Part shown: positions 61,761-64,000 of the stretch, one piece after another
Layout of the letters: the number at the start of each line of letters is the position of its first letter
How positions within the stretch are numbered: the first letter of the stretch is position 1
Assembly: GCF_963678635.1 (NCBI RefSeq)
Contig: NC_087065.1
Span: 64,885,374 to 64,949,373, forward strand
DNA length: 64,000 bases
Direction: 5' to 3'
Source of the DNA: Symsagittifera roscoffensis
Lineage: Eukaryota; Xenacoelomorpha; Acoela; Convolutidae
Program-made: the position numbers and the translations under genes
Notes under the pieces: model-generated
Told to the model about the DNA's origin: nothing
Database searches by the model: none
What the model saw: the letters and a program-made list of their open reading frames with translations, nothing else

Positions 61761-64000
61761 TTTTGCGCCATTTTCACGTTCGTATTTGGAGAGTGCTATT
61801 TACGTCACTAAAAGCAGATGAATTTCAATTGAACTATACCTAATTCATATATACCTAAGTGCATTCATAAAGGCATCAATATGTATGAATGCACATCTGT
61901 AGTTATTAGAGAATTTTACGACTTTTCCTAGAAAAAAACAGCAAGACCTATATAATCAGTTTTCACTGCGTTCATTTCTCTTAATAAAATAACATTAGAA
62001 ATAAAAAAAATGAAAAATTTTGAAGAAAACTAGGTGAACCAAAACTTTTGTATGTTGCGGTAAAAGATAATTAGGAGCCCAGCTAAACCTGCAAGTACCT
62101 GCTTGGTTTTAATGAACTTGCTATACTGATGCACAAAAGTATCGGTAGTTTCGAAAACTAGTATTTGAGCAAAACCTGTGATCTCTACTAAAATTCATGG
62201 AATGTTTTGAAAAAATGGAATATTCCTAAGTTCATTACCAAAAACTATTCTGTATCCACTTCTGTCGTTCTCGAACTAGTTCATTCGATTGAACCCTTCA
62301 TTTCAGATTTGATATAATCAGTTTTCAAGAAAAATCGAAAAATTTTGAAAAAAAGGTCAACGAATAAAAAGTTTGGTTTTTGCGAAAACCTTAGTTTTCT
62401 CTGAAAAAAAATTTGGCCGTAGCCGTTTATGCACAAAAGATTCACGCAACCTGTTATTTTGATTGAATTAAAAACTCAGGTGTTTGCTGGTAGCTTCCAA
62501 GAAAATTTAAATAGCTTCGAAAAACGGAAAAATCCGTTGACTTTTCCAAGGGCCATAACTTGTGAAAAAAATAGGGTCAAATTTTTTTTTCAGTAGACAG
62601 AGAAGTAAAATTTTTTCGAAGACTATAGAAAGAGAAGTTGAATTAAGCGAGACCAAGGGAGTACGCAAGCACACAGGGGTGTAGGCGGTTTTTATACCCT
62701 TTTTTTGGAAATCAGTAGAATAGAATTTGAGAAAAACTAAAAATTTTGCAAAAAATTCCACAATGTATTAAAAAAATGTTTCTTTATCAAACAGGAATTC
62801 TAGGCAGACACGCCAAGTGAGACATTGGAATTTTAAATCACCAACAGAACAAAGTTTATAAGCGGAAACAAAGCCGACAATCTTTGAGCAGACACCAGTT
62901 GAGCAAAAAAAATTACTATATAAAAAATTCTAAAAAGTTTGCAGTCTCCCTGCAACTACAATGATTTTAAGCAGACAAAAAAAAATCCAATAAGTTTAGC
63001 ATTTTTTGAAAAATTTATATATATATACTGAAAGAAAAACATTTTCCGGTGCGAAAACCCAAAAATTTATGGTTCAAAAGCAATCGCGTTAGGTCCAAGC
63101 CAAGTGGGTTGGAACTTGGAAAAATCGCTATGTGAAGAGAAAATGAAACAGAGCCAAAAACATCAATGATAAGTTTCCACTGATTAGCATGTTTTGCATT
63201 TCACAAGTGTTTTATCATGAATTTTACATAAATTTGGCATGCTTTATTTTTGTTTATCATGCCGAATTTCAATGCATTACTGCAACTGGCCTATAAATTT
63301 ACTCCACAGTTTGTATTTTGTAAAGTCAACGTATATAGTTAACAACAAAACACTGATCGCGTTTGATTGGTTAAAATTTTGCACTCTTTTTTTTTCATTT
63401 AGCCGAGTCCCAAATATGTCTGATCGAACGAATGCAAGACCGGTAGAATAGTTTTTTTTCTTAGATCGATTTTTAAAATTTCTTTGACCAGGGAAAACTT
63501 TAACTAATATAACTACCGAAATTACTTAATGAGAAGGATGGTCACTTTTGGTCCTTTTGGCTGTTATTTAAATCTGTTAAATTGTTAGCAAAAATTTTTT
63601 AAGCTGATACGTGCTAGATGCAAAGTTTTCTAGAACACCGACGTTTGTTTTACCAGATCATTTTTAAAACACAAGGCTCGAAACAATTAGCATGTCAAAA
63701 GCCAACTTCAAACGACGTTTTGACAAAATACGACTGCTTGCTCCACGTCATTATTTTGCGCTTATTTTCGGTACAAAAACTTTTGTGCACGCGTATTAGT
63801 TTTTGTTTTTAAGTTACCTAGACTAGTGGACAAAACAAAGCCAAGTTTCAGTTTTTTTCTCTGAAATGATTGTTTTCATGGATAATTTTTGATTTCATTC
63901 AGTGGTAATTTAAACAAAATTTTACATAGACAAAGAGCAAATTATCAGAGCTATTCTCTATGGATATGTTACTGTTTACAAGTTTTAAATTTGCTTTCAT
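61761..64000. other. Intergenic, nothing recognised
   Basis: A/T-rich DNA with a small hairpin ('agtgcattcata'..'tatgaatgcac', 61858-61893). The short open frames here have no protein-like features. Confidence 0.5.

Overview
The window is AT-rich animal DNA, probably from a marine or other aquatic invertebrate; I cannot name the species. Three things show it is eukaryotic: an intron-bearing secreted sulfatase gene with canonical GT..AG sites, an internal-promoter tRNA-Glu gene, and dense eukaryotic transposon relics (LINE, LTR, MULE, MITE, SINE). Only two host genes are well supported: an arylsulfatase B/I/J-type gene (exons at 33388-33700, 53432-53591, 58736-59048 and 59667-60620, + strand) and a tRNA-Glu(UUC) gene at 60713-60784. 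A proline-rich reading frame at 24564-25259 (- strand) may be a third.

Positions 1-19850 hold a decayed tandem array with a period of about 7.5 kb. Each full unit has the C-terminal end of a LINE reverse transcriptase, a non-coding spacer of about 1.9 kb (with a tRNA-derived SINE-like insert in two of three units), a long pseudogene of a viral or Polinton-type family-B DNA polymerase, and two head-to-tail LINE RT fragments. The middle unit lost about 3.4 kb. A further LINE relic follows at about 20.0-21.2 kb. A 1.8-kb Mutator-like (MULE) element with FLYWCH and transposase homology, inverted ends and a perfect 9-bp target duplication sits at 21295-23111. From 23 to 33 kb there are small inverted-repeat elements, the proline-rich frame, another LINE relic (27.8-28.9 kb) and low-complexity DNA.

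The central feature is an 18.8-kb LTR retroelement at 34320-53115, lying antisense in intron 1 of the sulfatase gene. Its 410-bp LTRs differ at one position, and a 4-bp target duplication (CTAC) flanks it. It landed in the last 6 bp of a hAT-like MITE that still has its own imperfect 8-bp duplication, so the order of insertions can be read directly. On the - strand it carries a short basic ORF, a Ty3/gypsy-type Gag with zinc knuckle, an R/N/S/Y-rich region, protease, RT, RNase H and integrase. About 8 kb of accessory sequence follows: a small basic ORF, two tiny membrane-protein ORFs, a 316-codon Pro/Ser/Thr/Gln-rich frame without a start, an envelope-like glycoprotein and two ORFs of unknown function. 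Despite the near-identical LTRs the copy has many lesions (RT motif YLDN, in-frame stops, frame changes). It is therefore either a non-autonomous passenger or affected by assembly error. This element, with its unusual size and unexplained ORFs, is the best candidate for an undescribed system here.

The sulfatase exons splice into a 579-codon protein with a signal peptide and every sulfatase catalytic motif, so the host gene looks functional despite the 19.7-kb first intron. Its second intron holds two related 0.7-kb palindromic MITEs and TTCGAC-rich tandem repeats. Downstream come a poly(A) signal, the tRNA-Glu gene, a tRNA-like relic and about 2.7 kb with nothing recognisable.
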